Shown: piece after piece, positions 32,564 through 40,092 of the stretch
Position numbering within the stretch: the stretch's first letter is position 1
How the letters are laid out: every line of letters begins with the position of its first letter
Source of the DNA: Bosea sp. RAC05
GTDB taxonomy: Bacteria; Pseudomonadota; Alphaproteobacteria; Rhizobiales; Beijerinckiaceae
DNA: 64,000 bases
Direction: 5' to 3'
Assembly (NCBI RefSeq): GCF_001713455.1
Contig: NZ_CP016463.1
Span: 434,001 to 498,000, forward strand
The notes under the pieces: model-generated
What the model was told of the DNA's origin: nothing
What the model saw: only the letters and a program-made list of their open reading frames with translations
Database searches by the model: none
Program-made: the position numbers and the translations under genes

Positions 32564-33375
32564 GACCTCATCCTGGCGGCCGCGGTTGCGGGCTCCGCAT
32601 AAAAATCGACTCCGGGGGCGAGCTCGTTCTCGATCAGCACACGCTGTGACCAGTGCGAGCCCGACTCGATGATCGAACGGAAGAAGTCGTGTCGGATCCA
32701 CTTGTAGCGCCCGACCACGAAATCATCGACCTCGTGCTTCACGTAGAAGCCCTCCGGCATCGCAGAGCGATCGGCTCGCGCCAAAGCCTGATCGGGATCG
32801 ACACCTTGGCGGGTTGCGGCCTTAGCGAGAGATTTCTCCCAGTCTGGGGACTTGAACAGGGACGGCTTCATCAGCCTTGGGACGAGTTCGTCGCGACCAG
32901 GATTGCCCTGATGGACGACCGGAACGGACATGATTGGCAGACCATCGAGGATCTTCCGTCGGGCCGCCGTCGACAGATATCGACCGCTCTGGCGATCCAG
33001 GATGTCGAACTCGAATAGGAACGTCGACAGCCGGTCATAGAAGGCGGTGTGGTGGGCAAAGCACCACTCCGCAAGCAGCACCAGGCGATCGCCGAGAACT
33101 TCAAAGAGCCAGGCCTCGTTGACCGCCAGCCATGCCTTGAGAGGATCGAACTGGCGCTCCCTCGGGCCGCCGGTCAGAAGCTCACCGCGATTGCGAATGA
33201 AGGGTCTTCCTCCGTCGAAGAAGATGCCGACCTCGCTGCCGTCGAGCTTCTCCTCGAAGACGAGCGTTCCGGTCGACAAAGACCTCACACTGACCTGGCC
33301 GGCCTCGCTCGCGCCGGCTGCCAGGCGACTTCCGACGAGATGGTGGGTGCGAGGAGAGCGAGGCGGGACGTACAT
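32560..33375 (-). CDS. RNA ligase (nucleotidyltransferase superfamily)
   Basis: 271 residues. Motif I EEKLDGSEVG with the nucleophilic Lys43; Ia RNRG; IIIa LLAEWCFAHHTAFYDRL; IV EGFYVKHE; V GRYKWIRHDF. This is the Rnl-type set used to join RNA 3'-OH and 5'-phosphate through a ligase-AMP intermediate. It is translationally coupled to HD-Pnk, which would supply the right ends, so together they form an RNA-repair pair like those known in bacteria and phage T4. They lie amid tRNA arrays, so cleaved tRNA is the likely substrate (inferred). Confidence 0.9.
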   Translation of the reverse strand: MYVPPRSPRTHHLVGSRLAAGASEAGQVSVRSLSTGTLVFEEKLDGSEVGIFFDGGRPFIRNRGELLTGGPRERQFDPLKAWLAVNEAWLFEVLGDRLVLLAEWCFAHHTAFYDRLSTFLFEFDILDRQSGRYLSTAARRKILDGLPIMSVPVVHQGNPGRDELVPRLMKPSLFKSPDWEKSLAKAATRQGVDPDQALARADRSAMPEGFYVKHEVDDFVVGRYKWIRHDFFRSIIESGSHWSQRVLIENELAPGVDFYAEPATAAARMRS

Positions 33376-33432
33376 GGGCTGCCAGAAACTGAAGGCCAGA
33401 GCTGATACCGGGCGAAGGACGCGGCGTCGACT

Positions 33433-35349
33433 TCAAGCCACGATGGACAGGGCAGGCGCCGTCTGCTCGGCATCCGACTGCTGGACATGGCGGGGCAGCA
33501 GGATCTCGACGCAGGTACCTTCGCCTACAGTGCTGGTAATGCGCACCAGCCCCTCCGACTGGCGAACGAACCCATGGACCATGCTCAGGCCCAAGCCTGT
33601 GCCGACGCCCGGCCCCTTGGTCGTAAAGAAGGGCTCGAACACCTTGGACAGCGTCGCAGAGTCCATGCCGGCACCCGTGTCGGACACGCAGATCCGCACG
33701 AATTCGCCGGGACGTCCGTCGAGATACTGCCTGCAGCTGACCTCATCCAGAGTGACGTTTCTCGTCGAAATCGACAGAAGGCCGCGCCCATCCATGGCGT
33801 GCTTGCCGTTGACGGCGAGATTGACGATCGCGTTTTCAAGCTGGCTCGGATCGATCAGGGATGACCAGCTCTGGGAGGTGAAGTCCGTTTCGAGCCGGAT
33901 CCCCGAGCCGATGCTCTGCCGCAGGAGCTCGACCATCCCCAGCATCAGCTCGTTCACCTCGATCACCTCCGGAGCCAGAGGCTCCTGGCGAGCGAAAGCG
34001 AGAAGCCTCCGCGTGAGTGCGGCCGCGCGCTGGGCGCCATCGAGAGCCTGGGTGACGTTCTTCCGGGCACGATCGTACTTCTTGGCCTCGAAGCCGCGCT
34101 CGGCGAATTCCAGATTGCCCAGGACGATGGTGAGCAGATTGTTGAAGTCGTGCGCGATCCCACCGGTGAGCTGGCCGAGAGCCTCGACCTTCTGGGACTG
34201 CACGAGCTGCGCGCGCGTCTCCTCGAGGCAGATCTCGGCCTGATGCTTGCGGGTGACGTCGCGAACGATGCGGGAGAACCCGACGAGCTTGCCGTCCTCG
34301 AAGACGGGGAAGACGACAGACGCAGCGTAGAACGGTGACCCATCCTTGCGCTGGCGCCAGCCTTCCTCCTCGAAGCGCCCGACACGCAACGCTTCATCCA
34401 GCATAGCAAGTCCCCCCTCCGCGGTGCGCCGGGCATCGGGATGAAACTCGGTGATGCTGCGCCCGAGCACATCGCCGGCACGGTATCCGAACAGGGCCTC
34501 GGCGCCGGCGTTCCAGTTCACGATCACACCGGCCTCGTCGAGCATGTAGATCGCGTAATCGGGCACGGCATCGACCAGGCTTCGGAACTGTCGCTCGCTT
34601 TCGCGAAGTCGGACGGCTTCCCGGCCGGCGACTGCCGCGACATGACGATCGACCGCGGCCGCGCCCAGACCGGTTGCCAGGATGAGCAGCGTTCCAAATA
34701 CGGTGACCAGAGCGAGTTGCTCGGGACCAAAGAGGCGCTCGGGTGCTTCAACAACCGTATTGCAGATGAAGCTCACGCCGGATTGGGCGACGTAATGCAT
34801 GGCCGAGACGGCAAAGCCCAGCATCATCGCCGCACCAACGCGACGCTTGAGGTCGCTCGGACGGAACGCGACCCACAAGGCGACAATGCAGGACACCAGG
34901 GCGGCGACGACCGCGAACGCGATATGGGTCGGTCCGTGGATGACCTGCGCATCCACGATGATCCCGGCCATGCTGATGTAATGCATCGAGACGATGCCGA
35001 TGGTCATGACGAAGCCGGCAGCCATGATCGCGACCCAGGACCCGCCGGCAAATGTCACGATGGCAAAAGCGGCGCCTGTGAGCCCGACGGCCGACAGCAG
35101 CGAGAAGAGGGTCGGCAGGAAATCATGCTCGACCGCCACTGGGAGCTGCAATGCGAGCATTCCCAGAAAATGCATCGTCCAGATGCCGCCACCCATGACA
35201 ACCGCCGACGTCGCGAGCCAGGCCGCCCGCATCGTCCCGCCGCTCTCTCTCGCGCGAGCCGACAGATCCAAAGCGGTATAGGAAGCCAGCAAGGCCATGA
35301 CCACCGACAGCGTGACGAGCACGGGCGGGTGAGATGCGCTCACGATCAT
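33433..35349 (-). CDS. MHYT-PAS sensor histidine kinase, 638 aa
   Basis: N-terminal integral-membrane MHYT domain with repeated motifs MHFLGM, MHYISM and MHYVAQ (about residues 1-230), associated with sensing oxygen, CO or NO through metal; then a PAS domain (SLVDAVPDYAIYMLDEAG to about 370), a dimerisation domain with the phospho-acceptor His in GGIAHDFNNLL, and a catalytic domain with DTGAGMD and GTGLGLSM. The start is the ATG behind AGAGGAA, since the upstream frame lacks a hydrophobic lead. No response regulator is adjacent, so its partner is unknown. Confidence 0.9.
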   Translation of the reverse strand: MIVSASHPPVLVTLSVVMALLASYTALDLSARARESGGTMRAAWLATSAVVMGGGIWTMHFLGMLALQLPVAVEHDFLPTLFSLLSAVGLTGAAFAIVTFAGGSWVAIMAAGFVMTIGIVSMHYISMAGIIVDAQVIHGPTHIAFAVVAALVSCIVALWVAFRPSDLKRRVGAAMMLGFAVSAMHYVAQSGVSFICNTVVEAPERLFGPEQLALVTVFGTLLILATGLGAAAVDRHVAAVAGREAVRLRESERQFRSLVDAVPDYAIYMLDEAGVIVNWNAGAEALFGYRAGDVLGRSITEFHPDARRTAEGGLAMLDEALRVGRFEEEGWRQRKDGSPFYAASVVFPVFEDGKLVGFSRIVRDVTRKHQAEICLEETRAQLVQSQKVEALGQLTGGIAHDFNNLLTIVLGNLEFAERGFEAKKYDRARKNVTQALDGAQRAAALTRRLLAFARQEPLAPEVIEVNELMLGMVELLRQSIGSGIRLETDFTSQSWSSLIDPSQLENAIVNLAVNGKHAMDGRGLLSISTRNVTLDEVSCRQYLDGRPGEFVRICVSDTGAGMDSATLSKVFEPFFTTKGPGVGTGLGLSMVHGFVRQSEGLVRITSTVGEGTCVEILLPRHVQQSDAEQTAPALSIVA

Positions 35350-35621
35350 TCCGGGTTCCTCTTTTGCGGAGGTTCGCTGCCTGACGCAGTCGGCGAACAA
35401 GCTTCTGTCGGTCAGTCCTATGGCGACAAGCAAGGAATGTCCACGAACGACGGTCATTAACTGTGAATAGAGCACGCAATCCGCATTCAAATAAGGTCCA
35501 GTAGGTGGCCTTCCGAGATCGTTCCCGACCAGCTCGATCTAATCCTTGAGGAAGTCGCTTGACACAGGCGGCCTCTTCAACGAAACGCCGATTGTCCGCT
35601 CCGGACAGGAACCAGAGTTCG

Positions 35622-35795
35622 ATGGCTAAGCAGCGCGCCAGATTCGAAACCTTCGCCGACCGTGCCCAGCGCACGGCGAAGGCGCGCGCGTTCGCCTCCC
35701 TCGTCTCGCACCCGAGCTTGCTTTCATCGCTGTCCTATTCGGGCAGCGAAACGACGGGGCGCGACCGAGGTACGCCTGGCACGAAGGATCCCTGA
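35622..35795 (+). CDS. Possible small basic protein, 57 aa
   Basis: MAKQRARFETFADRAQRTAK, then AFASLVSHPSLLSSLSYSG. Basic and Ser-rich, with a weak ribosome site; it ends just before the terminator, which supports it being a real transcription unit. Confidence 0.4.
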   Translation: MAKQRARFETFADRAQRTAKARAFASLVSHPSLLSSLSYSGSETTGRDRGTPGTKDP

Positions 35796-35824
35796 AGGAT
35801 CTGAAGACCAGGACACCGGAAGGT

Positions 35825-35870
35825 AAAGGCGAGGCCCCCGTCGGAAACGATCGGGGGCCTCGCCTTTTTT
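35825..35870. terminator. Strong terminator hairpin upstream of tRNA array 2
   Basis: A 16-bp stem AAAGGCGAGGCCCCCG / CGGGGGCCTCGCCTTT with inner TCG-GAAA-CGA and a T-tract. Same design as the hairpins before arrays 1 and 3. Confidence 0.88.
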
Positions 35871-35998
35871 GTCTCTGGATCTGGCCCTCGGGCCCGGTCG
35901 ACTTCGAACCACCGCTGTTTGACATCGTGAAGATCCGATCGCGCGCCGGCCGCCACGCCGGTGCGCATGAAAGAAATGCGGGCCTTCGGGCCTGCCGT

Positions 35999-36075
35999 CA
36001 GGGCGTAGCGCAGTCTGGTAGCGCACCGAGCTTGGGCCTCGGGGGTCGCAGGGTCGTAGCCTGCCGCCCTGACCA
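35999..36075 (+). tRNA. tRNA-Pro (anticodon TGG)
   Basis: Loop CTTGGGC; acceptor CAGGGCG / CGCCCTG; CCA encoded. The T loop reads GTCGTAG in place of the usual TTCGAAT, so folding or modification may be impaired. Confidence 0.85.
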
Positions 36076-36106
36076 ACATTCAATGGATCGAGGCCATGCC
36101 TCGTAC

Positions 36107-36194
36107 GGGTGGTGATCAGACGGACTGGCGAGCCGTCGGCGGACTGTAAATCCGCTCGCTTAGCGCTGAGGTTCGAATCCTCCATCACCCACCA
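36107..36194 (+). tRNA. tRNA-Tyr (anticodon GTA)
   Basis: Loop CTGTAAA, long variable arm, 88 nt, CCA encoded. Confidence 0.92.
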
Positions 36195-36267
36195 TTTTCG
36201 GACCGCCCGGCAGGCGCAGAGGCCCACGCGCCCCCTGCCGGGCGGAAACGACGCTCATTCAGCGTCA

Positions 36268-36358
36268 GGATGCGTGCCCGAGTGGGAAGGGGTCCGCTTG
36301 CTACGCGGTAGCCGGGGCAAACAGTCTCGCGGAGGTTCGATCCCTCCCGCATCCGCCA
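36268..36358 (+). tRNA. tRNA-Ser (anticodon GCT)
   Basis: Stem CCGC, loop TTGCTAC, long variable arm, discriminator G, CCA encoded. Reads AGY codons. Confidence 0.9.
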
Positions 36359-36373
36359 TGAGTTTCGCAGATC

Positions 36374-36465
36374 GGAGGGGTGGCAGAGCCTGGTTTATTG
36401 CGGCGGTCCCGAAAACCGCTGGGCGCTTCGGCGTCCCGTGAGTTCAAATCTCACCCCCTCCGCCA
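36374..36465 (+). tRNA. tRNA-Ser (anticodon CGA), C33 variant
   Basis: Loop CCCGAAA: anticodon CGA, but position 33 is C where U is nearly universal. Long variable arm with a TTCG loop; discriminator G; CCA encoded. Confidence 0.88.
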
Positions 36466-36543
36466 TCTCAACCCCGCCCGGCAGCTAGAGCCACACGGCT
36501 TCCTGCCGGGCGGCGAGCAGCCTTACAGGGCGCATGCAAGATC

Positions 36544-36637
36544 GGAAGGGTGGCAGAGCACGGTTTAATGCAGCGGCTTCGAATACCGCCGGGGGCGGGG
36601 ACGTCCTCCATGGGTTCAAATCCCATCCCTTCCGCCA
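36544..36637 (+). tRNA. Second tRNA-Ser (anticodon CGA), divergent
   Basis: By alignment with the preceding gene the loop is TTCGAAT and the anticodon CGA; pair 31-39 is a C-A mismatch. Acceptor GGAAGGG / CCCTTCC, long variable arm, CCA encoded. Possibly a decaying copy. Confidence 0.75.
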
Positions 36638-36751
36638 CAATACGGATTGATTCACCAATCCATCGACAATCCACGAATTCCCTTTGAAAGCATGTTGAGC
36701 GCCCGGTCGCTCTGTGCTTCATAGGGGCAGGCGCTTCGGCGCCGCGAGTTT

Positions 36752-36844
36752 GGAAGGAAGCGGCCTTGAAAGCCGTTAGCAGGTTGCATCGGCCCCGAAA
36801 GCCGGACTGCAGCTTCCCCAGGCTAGAAACCTGGTTTCCTTCCG
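36752..36844 (+). ncRNA. tRNA-like structure 1 with three serine-anticodon-type loops
   Basis: An 8-bp closing stem GGAAGGAA / TTCCTTCC plus discriminator-like G encloses three hairpins: GCGGC-CTTGAAA-GCCGT; TCGGC-CCCGAAA-GCCGG, within an outer GCAG/CTGC; CCAGG-CTAGAAA-CCTGG. Read as anticodons, the loops give TGA, CGA and AGA, all serine. There is no D arm and no CCA (AAG follows). It may be a D-armless tRNA-Ser relative or a decoy; a degenerate pseudogene is the conservative alternative. Confidence 0.5.
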
Positions 36845-36847
36845 AAG

Positions 36848-36948
36848 ACCATGGACGGCCGGCGGCCTTGAAAGCCGTTATCGCATGGCGACTGCCCGGA
36901 AAGCAGGATCGCCGGCGACGGGTTCGAAATCCCGAGGCCTTCCATGGT
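36848..36948 (+). ncRNA. tRNA-like structure 2 with serine-anticodon-type loops
   Basis: A closing stem of 12 pairs in 13 (ACCATGGACGGCC / GGCCTTCCATGGT) encloses GCGGC-CTTGAAA-GCCGT, then CTGC-CCGGAAA-GCAG within GGCGA/TCGCC, then a T-arm-like CGGG-TTCGAAAT-CCCG. Loops read TGA and GGA, serine again. The first hairpin is identical to that of structure 1 (19-bp repeat GCGGCCTTGAAAGCCGTTA). No encoded CCA. Confidence 0.5.
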
Positions 36949-37009
36949 TCTGAGGATAGCTCGGAGTGTCGCTCAGGCGCCGCTTCGGGCGACCTCATCA
37001 TCTGACGCT

Positions 37010-37099
37010 GGAAAGGTGGTCGAGCGGTTTATGGCTCCGGTCTTGAAAACCGGCGTGGGCGCAAGTCCACCGTGGGTTCGAATCCCACCCTTTCCGCCA
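37010..37099 (+). tRNA. tRNA-Ser (anticodon TGA)
   Basis: Stem CCGGT, loop CTTGAAA, long variable arm (GTGGGCGCAAGTCCAC), canonical T loop, CCA encoded. Confidence 0.94.
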
Positions 37100-37146
37100 G
37101 TCAGCTCAGAGTTTCCATCAAATTTGGGCGATGCCCATTCGGTGTT

Positions 37147-37232
37147 GCGGGCGTGGCGAAATCGGTAGACGCAGCGGGTTGAGAGCCCGCGGCATTCGTT
37201 CCTTCCAGGTTCGAGCCCTGGCGCCCGCACCA
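37147..37232 (+). tRNA. tRNA-Leu (anticodon GAG)
   Basis: Loop TTGAGAG in stem GCGGG/CCCGC, long variable arm, acceptor GCGGGCG / CGCCCGC, discriminator A, CCA encoded. Confidence 0.93.
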
Positions 37233-37233
37233 C

Positions 37234-37319
37234 GCGCTCGTGGCGAAACTGGTAGACGCGCCTGGCTCAAACCCAGGTGATCCTCGATCATGCAGGTTCA
37301 AACCCTGCCGAGCGCACCA
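37234..37319 (+). tRNA. tRNA-Leu (anticodon CAA)
   Basis: Loop CTCAAAC in stem CCTGG/CCAGG, long variable arm, CCA encoded. Only one base separates it from the previous gene, so they are one transcript. Confidence 0.93.
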
Positions 37320-37340
37320 CCCCATCCCAACAATACCGCT

Positions 37341-37429
37341 GGAGACATGGCCGAGAGGCTGAAGGCACCCGTCTGGAAGTCGGGCAGACCCGTAACAGGG
37401 TCTCGGGAGTTCGAATCTCTCTGTCTCCG
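37341..37429 (+). tRNA. tRNA-Ser (anticodon GGA)
   Basis: Loop CTGGAAG, long variable arm, acceptor GGAGACA / TGTCTCC, discriminator G. The 3' end continues CGG, so CCA is not encoded. Confidence 0.9.
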
Positions 37430-37437
37430 CGGTTTTG

Positions 37438-37512
37438 GCTCCGTTAGCTCAGTGGTAGAGCGCTCCCCCGACACGGGAGAGGTCCGGCGTTCGAACCGCC
37501 GACGGAGCACCA
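37438..37512 (+). tRNA. tRNA-Val (anticodon GAC), C33 variant
   Basis: Loop CCGACAC in stem CTCCC/GGGAG; position 33 is C rather than U. Acceptor GCTCCGT / ACGGAGC, CCA encoded. Confidence 0.88.
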
Positions 37513-37518
37513 TCCCTT

Positions 37519-37604
37519 GCGAGCGTGGCGGAACCGGTAGACGCGCTGATCTTAAAAATCGGCGGCCTAGAGCCGTGCGGGTTCGAGCCCCGCCGCTCGC
37601 ACCA
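37519..37604 (+). tRNA. tRNA-Leu (anticodon TAA)
   Basis: Loop CTTAAAA, long variable arm, acceptor GCGAGCG / CGCTCGC, CCA encoded. Confidence 0.93.
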
Positions 37605-37654
37605 CGCTACCAGGCTGCTGACGTCAGGCAGCCCAAACCGAGATTTCAACGATT

Positions 37655-37740
37655 GCGCCAGTGGCGGAACTGGAAGACGCACCTGCCTCAGGAGCAGGCG
37701 AGCTCGACTCATGCAGGTTCGACCCCTGCCTGGCGCACCA
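37655..37740 (+). tRNA. tRNA-Leu (anticodon CAG)
   Basis: Loop CTCAGGA in stem CCTGC/GCAGG, long variable arm, CCA encoded. Confidence 0.93.
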
Positions 37741-37753
37741 CCACACTGATCTT

Positions 37754-37827
37754 GCCGGCGTAGCTCAATGGTAGAGCGCCGCGTTGTGGCCGCGGATACC
37801 CTCGTTCGATCCGAGGCGTCGGTGCCA
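37754..37827 (+). tRNA. tRNA-His (anticodon GTG)
   Basis: Loop TTGTGGC in stem CCGCG/CGCGG; acceptor GCCGGCG / CGTCGGT with two wobble pairs; G at the discriminator position; CCA encoded. Last gene of array 2. Confidence 0.9.
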
Positions 37828-37832
37828 GCCGT

Positions 37833-38315
37833 TCAGAGTCCGCCGGGCGCCCCAGGTGTCGTCAGTGGCGTGTACTGGATCGAGCAGCTGGATTTGAGGG
37901 TATCGATCAGCAGGACAGCGTTGGCGTTCTTTTTATCCCACCACTTCGGCAGGCTGCGTCCGACGCCGAAGCTCTGTGGCGGGCCATAGGCGGAGGTCAG
38001 GTCGCGATAGAGCTCCGGGCATTTGGACGGATCGGAATGCTCCAGCATGACGATGATCAGCCGGTCAGCGGGGTCGAACACGAACCTGGACCGGAAGAGG
38101 TGCTCTCCGCTCCGATAGGGAGCAACGACCTTGGAGCGCTGCGTCGGGCCGTTGTCGGCTGGGTTGTTGTGGGGCTTGGCAGCGCCGCCTGATGCCTCGA
38201 TGACCTCGGTCGGGCTCATCCCCCAGCGCGTGTATTGCCAGTCGGCGAGTGCCTGGCCCGCGCCAATCAGGGAACCCGAGATCACGAGCGCGGATGCAAG
38301 ATTGCGGTTGATCAT
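37833..38315 (-). CDS. Secreted hypothetical protein, 160 aa
   Basis: ATG behind AGGA. Signal peptide (ASALVISGSLIGAGQALA) and mature part starting DWQYTRWGMSPTEVIEAS; this opening, with W-x-x-W/Y and a Met-Ser-x-x-E-V helix, is common in small periplasmic proteins of alphaproteobacteria. Two Cys could pair. Converges with tRNA array 2, ending 6 bases after the tRNA-His gene. Confidence 0.7.
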   Translation of the reverse strand: MINRNLASALVISGSLIGAGQALADWQYTRWGMSPTEVIEASGGAAKPHNNPADNGPTQRSKVVAPYRSGEHLFRSRFVFDPADRLIIVMLEHSDPSKCPELYRDLTSAYGPPQSFGVGRSLPKWWDKKNANAVLLIDTLKSSCSIQYTPLTTPGAPGGL

Positions 38316-38412
38316 GAAAGCGTCCTGGGAGGCGAGGCTGGACATGCTGGAATGCAAGGCCTGATCATATGATCCAGCAGAGGTTAAAGAATCGATAGAT
38401 CGGATCTTCACG

Positions 38413-38793
38413 ATGTCCCGAAGCCCACTGCGCCTGGTGGCGAGCAACGATCATCCGATCGCCACCAAGCCCGCGAGCAAGGTTCCGTCGCGCGCTGAGC
38501 TTGCCGAGCCGCTCGACGATGTCGAGGAGATGGCACTCCACGAGTACGTGCTGCAGATGGAGGAGGCGTCGGCGCGGTATGTGCGTCAGGTTTCCGCCAG
38601 CGGCCGCCATGTCAGCCGAGCGCTCGCTGTTCTGTCGGTCGCGTCGCTGGAGGCGTCATCGGCATTCGCCGTCGTCGTCGAGGAGGCAGGCGGCCCCAGG
38701 ATCGATCCGTCGCGAATTGTGCAGGCAGCTGGCGTTGTCGCTCGCGACATGCATGAGGACATCGAGGCGGAAGCGCCTATGCCCTCAATGTAG
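38413..38793 (+). CDS. Hypothetical helical protein, 126 aa
   Basis: MSRSPLRLVASNDHPIATKP is a basic, disordered start; residues 35-110 are helical, with VSRALAVLSVASLEASSAFA possibly membrane-associated or buried. Overlaps the converging gene by 9 bases. Family unknown. Confidence 0.65.
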   Translation: MSRSPLRLVASNDHPIATKPASKVPSRAELAEPLDDVEEMALHEYVLQMEEASARYVRQVSASGRHVSRALAVLSVASLEASSAFAVVVEEAGGPRIDPSRIVQAAGVVARDMHEDIEAEAPMPSM

Positions 38794-39135
38794 AGGGCCG
38801 CGGTCATTAGACTGGAACGTGACCGTTCGGTCGGCCGCGCCCGGCGTCCCCTTGCGCGCGATCACAGACGATTTCGCTGCCAGAACATGGGTCAACATGA
38901 TCGGCTCGATCGCAGACAGCATCGCTTCGGCATCGGCGCCATAGAAGAAGATCGTCGCACCCTGTACGCCTTCACCGGCTACCAGCTCGAACTCGTGCCC
39001 GTCGAGTTCGCCCAGTTTGCCTATCGCGGCAGCGAGCTCTTTCTCCAGATCCCGGACCTGCTGAACGCTGTTCGCCGGATCCTGGAAGGCAGATCCTGCG
39101 AGCTTGATGATCAGAGCCTGTTCTTGATCAGACAT
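38785..39135 (-). CDS. Hypothetical protein, 116 aa
   Basis: Start at the ATG giving MSDQEQALIIKLAGSAFQDP. A helical first half (QVRDLEKELAAAIGKLGEL) and a strand-rich second half. Family unknown. Confidence 0.6.
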   Translation of the reverse strand: MSDQEQALIIKLAGSAFQDPANSVQQVRDLEKELAAAIGKLGELDGHEFELVAGEGVQGATIFFYGADAEAMLSAIEPIMLTHVLAAKSSVIARKGTPGAADRTVTFQSNDRGPLH

Positions 39136-39364
39136 AGGCCGGTCGCTCCCCAGCGAGGTTAGAGGCGCCAGCTTAGTGCAGCTCAGCTTCCGTCGACAAG
39201 CGGGGCTGCAGTTGACGCGTGCGGAATGCACAAAGATCCGCTACAGGATCGGCGGATCAAGGAGATGACAGGCATGGCCATGGCCCTGCGATTTGCGCGC
39301 AGAAACAACCGGCTCCCGGCGGGAGGCGGCTGACGACGCGCGCGTGATCACCCTTGGATCCCGC

Positions 39365-39411
39365 AAGCCTCGGGGCCCCTCCTTTTCGGGAGCGGGCCCC
39401 GAGGCTTTTTT
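39365..39411. terminator. Strong terminator hairpin upstream of tRNA array 3
   Basis: A 14-bp stem AAGCCTCGGGGCCC / GGGCCCCGAGGCTT extended by CTCC/GGAG, then TTTTT. Confidence 0.88.
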
Positions 39412-39592
39412 GTGCCTATTCGAACTGGAAAACCGTGATGCGACGACGAAGACGACGGCGATTTACCATCGCTGTCCCGCCCGGATCCCCATGACCAACC
39501 GACTTTGGCAACCCCAGCCGGAGATCGAGATCGCATGCCAGCAGCCATAAGCTAACATACTGATAATAATGATAAAAATACGTTTCACAGCC

Positions 39593-39621
39593 TTGACTGG
39601 GACGTCTCTTACCGGCATATG
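39593..39621 (+). promoter_or_regulatory. Promoter of tRNA array 3
   Basis: TTGACT, 17 bases, CATATG, ending 14 bases before the tRNA-Phe gene, with an AT-rich run just upstream. Confidence 0.6.
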
Positions 39622-39635
39622 AGCAGCATGAATTC

Positions 39636-39711
39636 GCCGCTGTAGCTTAGAGGGTCTGAGCGCCGGGCTGAAAATCTGGAGGTGATCGTTCGATCCGATC
39701 CGGCGGCACCA
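39636..39711 (+). tRNA. tRNA-Phe (anticodon GAA)
   Basis: Loop CTGAAAA; the anticodon stem has two G-T pairs; acceptor GCCGCTG / CGGCGGC; CCA encoded. Confidence 0.9.
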
Positions 39712-39750
39712 CAATTGGAGATCGAGTTACCGGGCGCGAGTTGCCCGAAG

Positions 39751-39827
39751 GCCCTCTTGGCGCAACTGGATAGCGCGCAAGATTACGAATCTTGAGGTTC
39801 CAGGTTCGAGCCCTGGAGAGGGCGCCA
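39751..39827 (+). tRNA. tRNA-Arg (anticodon ACG)
   Basis: Loop TTACGAA in stem CAAGA/TCTTG; acceptor GCCCTCT / AGAGGGC; discriminator G; CCA encoded. A34 would need deamination to read CGN. Confidence 0.94.
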
Positions 39828-39840
39828 CCATTGCCGGCTT

Positions 39841-39916
39841 AGCCTATTAGCTCAGTGGATAGAGCGCCGGTTTCCGAAACCGGAGGCCGGGGGTTCGAGT
39901 CCCTCATAGGCTGCCA
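39841..39916 (+). tRNA. tRNA-Arg (anticodon CCG)
   Basis: Loop TTCCGAA in stem CCGGT/ACCGG; acceptor AGCCTAT / ATAGGCT; CCA encoded. Confidence 0.94.
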
Positions 39917-39924
39917 GCGATCGG

Positions 39925-40001
39925 GCCCGCATAGCTCAGTGGATAAGAGCGGTTGCCTTCTAAGCAACGGGTCGGAGGTTCGAGTCCTCCTGCGGGCGCC
40001 A
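39925..40001 (+). tRNA. tRNA-Arg (anticodon TCT)
   Basis: Loop CTTCTAA in stem GTTGC/GCAAC; acceptor GCCCGCA / TGCGGGC; CCA encoded. Last gene of array 3. Confidence 0.94.
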
Positions 40002-40092
40002 TCCATTTTCGGGTCCATCCAATCGCTACAGATTTGGTCCTTGCCCGCACCTGGGGCAGGCTCGATGCATCGATGTCGCGAGCCCAGGTCAG

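Larger units (their letters stand above)
35350..35998. other. Gene-poor stretch before tRNA array 2
   Basis: Holds one doubtful 57-residue frame and a strong terminator. A TTGACA occurs about 85 bases before the tRNA-Pro gene, without a matching -10 box, so the array's promoter is not certain. Confidence 0.55.
39136..39635. other. Gene-poor stretch before tRNA array 3
   Basis: Holds the third large terminator hairpin and a promoter. A 19-codon frame beginning MTNRLWQPQPEIEIACQQP is open, but too short to support. Confidence 0.55.

Noticed and set aside
35914..35945. A promoter for tRNA array 2 at TTGACA
   Set aside because: No acceptable -10 hexamer at the right distance, so it is mentioned only in the description of the stretch.
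36000..40010. Many open frames running through the tRNA arrays
   Set aside because: They read through mature tRNA sequences on one or the other strand and have no independent support.
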